NCBI RefSeq assembly: GCF_000346465.2
Contig: NC_034012.1
Span: 7,711,689-7,775,688, forward strand
Length of the DNA stretch: 64,000 nt
Direction: 5' to 3'
Source: Prunus persica
Taxonomy: Eukaryota > Streptophyta > Magnoliopsida > Rosales > Rosaceae
Every line of letters begins with the position of its first letter. Within the stretch, counting starts at the first letter, position 1. A model generated the notes under the pieces. That model saw only the letters and a program-made list of their open reading frames with translations, did not search any database and was not told where the DNA came from. Below are positions 62,276-64,000 of the stretch, piece by piece. The position numbers and the translations under genes were made by a program.

Positions 62276-63244
62276 ATAAAAAATTCCATTGATTCAAGTG
62301 TCGTTGTCCGAATCGTCGACATTTTTGTTCGGTTGAGAGCATGCCCCTTCATGCATCTATCTGGTATGCATTTATATCAATGAAATGAATAGAGTGGAGA
62401 AGAGGAACAAGGTAAGGATGGATCATGACCCACATGAAATTGATGTGTGATTCTATAGGAAGGGGGACCAAGGCAATGAATTTTGATTAGGGTTTTACTT
62501 TAATCACACATCTTTTTCATTGGAAGGAGAAAGAAAAAGTAGGTCCCCCAATGTGTGTTTGTTGCCACCCTTTGGCATTTATAAAATGTGTGCCCCTAGT
62601 TGATGATTTGGGTAAGAGCATTTAAAATATAATAGAATTATTGTGGACCACTTTTCTATTAGAGGTAACATCTACTAATCTACATTGTATAATCACAATT
62701 TCTTTTTCATAAAAGTAGAAGCTACTTAAATATATAGGTTGATCCTTCTAGCAAAGATCTTTAAAATAAAAAAATACAAAAAAAATTAGGGTTTGGCAAC
62801 TTGGTGGTAGAAGTCCAATGTGCAATGGCAGCACTCAACCAAAGCAAAAGCACTTCATGACCATGAGATGTGCCATTTTGACAAAATTAATTAGTACTTA
62901 ATCTCCCTTTGACAATCCCAATTATCTCCAAAGATACCATTTTATAAAAGTTAATTATTATTATTTTACAAATATAAAAAAGAGAGAGAATAAAATCCAA
63001 TTAAAAATTGCATCTAAGGGTTACATGGTCGTTAGTCACTATCGAATAAATGTAATGATGCTACAATACAACAACGTGGCCCCATGACCATGAATGAGTA
63101 TGCACTAAGCTCCATGATGCTTCATCCGTGTAATCCATAACCAATCTTTATCAACAATACCTAATTGAACTCGTGATTTAATTCTAATTATCATTTTTCG
63201 ATGTGATAATATTAACACGAATTAGAATTTGTGTAGTGGGAGGT
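62276..63244. other. Spacer, no gene recognised
   Basis: AT-rich sequence without supported coding regions. Confidence 0.5.
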
Positions 63245-63345
63245 TCTATATACTTATAGCTCTAGTGGTAGAGAGTCTGCATTCAAAACTAGAGTTGGAA
63301 TTCTCTATCTTTTCGGCCACCCTTGTAATAAACAAAAAAAAAAAA
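63245..63345 (+). mobile_element. tRNA-derived SINE-like element with A tail
   Basis: A-box-like tagtggtagagagt, B-box-like gagttggaattctc and the end cttgtaataaac followed by an A run. A typical plant SINE layout; no functional tRNA can be folded from it. Confidence 0.55.
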
Positions 63346-64000
63346 AACAAGAACAAGAAGTTAATTTGCTGTCAGATGAAGCAAGCAATATGATCGAATT
63401 ACTTAATCTATAATTAACCCCATACTAAGCTAAGACTTAACCCAAACCCTACACCAATATTAATTTGCTCAATTCTCCCCCACTTTGAGGTCAAGAAAAT
63501 TATTAGCTGAAACTTTCTTGTGCCTGCCAAAGTTAGTTGCCCTCTTGCCATCTTCCCATGATTCAAGCACGGGCAATCTTCTTTTCCCACTTTCTTTTCA
63601 TTTTAAACAAATAGCTTTCTCTGACATGTTTCATTTGTCTTCCCAAAGGCAACGAAAAATGATGGGCATATGACATAGCTTTGAGAGTGACCTAATGTTT
63701 TTTTCTTTGATGAAAACCCAACCGGCAATCGCCATTGAAATTTCACCAGATGAGCTTACATATTCTTTTGGACAAATTACAAATGCATACGCCAAATTTT
63801 TTTAAATTGGACAAAAGGAGTCGTCATATCCAACAAACTGGTCAATTTCTTGGCCAAATAAATTGCATGTGGATGGCATGGAATGCACATACACGCAATA
63901 AAATCATATACAAGTACAACCAAATGTTTATTTTAAGATATATGCAAGTACGAACTATAAATTTGGGTTTGAAAAGAAGACAAACTTAGCCTAACTAGAA
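63346..64000. other. Spacer, no gene recognised
   Basis: No supported coding region to the window edge. Open frames at 63485-63673 and 63735-63989 show no known motif. Confidence 0.5.

Overview
The window is nuclear DNA of a flowering plant. It is AT-rich, the genes are split by GT-AG introns, microsatellites and TIR/SINE elements fill the spacers, and the gene families are plant ones: Moco sulfurase, NAC, PORR, and an eEF2 whose start codon is split from the rest of the gene by an intron. Gene content and repeat style suggest a woody eudicot, perhaps Rosaceae (Prunus-like). That taxon is inference only.

Layout, all genes on the + strand. 1-11 kb: the last 19 exons of a molybdenum-cofactor sulfurase (ABA3/MCSU), with a copia fragment in one intron. 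11-19 kb: spacer with three inverted-repeat elements and two SINEs. 19.1-21.0 kb: a three-exon NAC transcription factor close to JUB1/NAC042. 23.0-27.0 kb: a PER1/PGAP3-like GPI-lipid remodelling protein, broken by a 100-N gap. 28.3-43.0 kb: elongation factor 2 appears three times. EF2-A is complete, EF2-B ends in an N gap, and EF2-C has an A-type 5' part and a B-type 3' part. A second copy of the PGAP3 3' end and of the PGAP3-EF2 spacer lies between B and C, bounded by N gaps. I read this as a retained haplotype or misassembly, not a third gene. The likely true arrangement is PGAP3, EF2-A, EF2-B, REV7.

44.1-45.5 kb: REV7/MAD2B, the HORMA subunit of DNA polymerase zeta. 47.8-54.2 kb: a degenerate tandem duplicate of the EF2-B 5' end, REV7 and the REV7 downstream flank. 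It holds an EF2 fragment, a broken REV7 pseudogene, a palindromic 'TATAGCCG' repeat family found twice, and a clear hAT element with an 8-bp target duplication. 55.9-57.1 kb: an intronless PORR-domain organellar RNA-binding protein. 57.1-64 kb: no gene recognised; it holds a MITE-like element, CT/GA microsatellites and two tRNA-like SINEs.

The genes form no operon-like or pathway unit. They are unrelated housekeeping and regulatory genes. The main signals are: (1) the probable false duplication around EF2; (2) an EF2-A/EF2-B conversion-like pattern, with exon 3 almost identical but exon 2, introns and UTRs divergent; (3) the decayed EF2-REV7 segmental duplication; (4) the palindromic repeat family.
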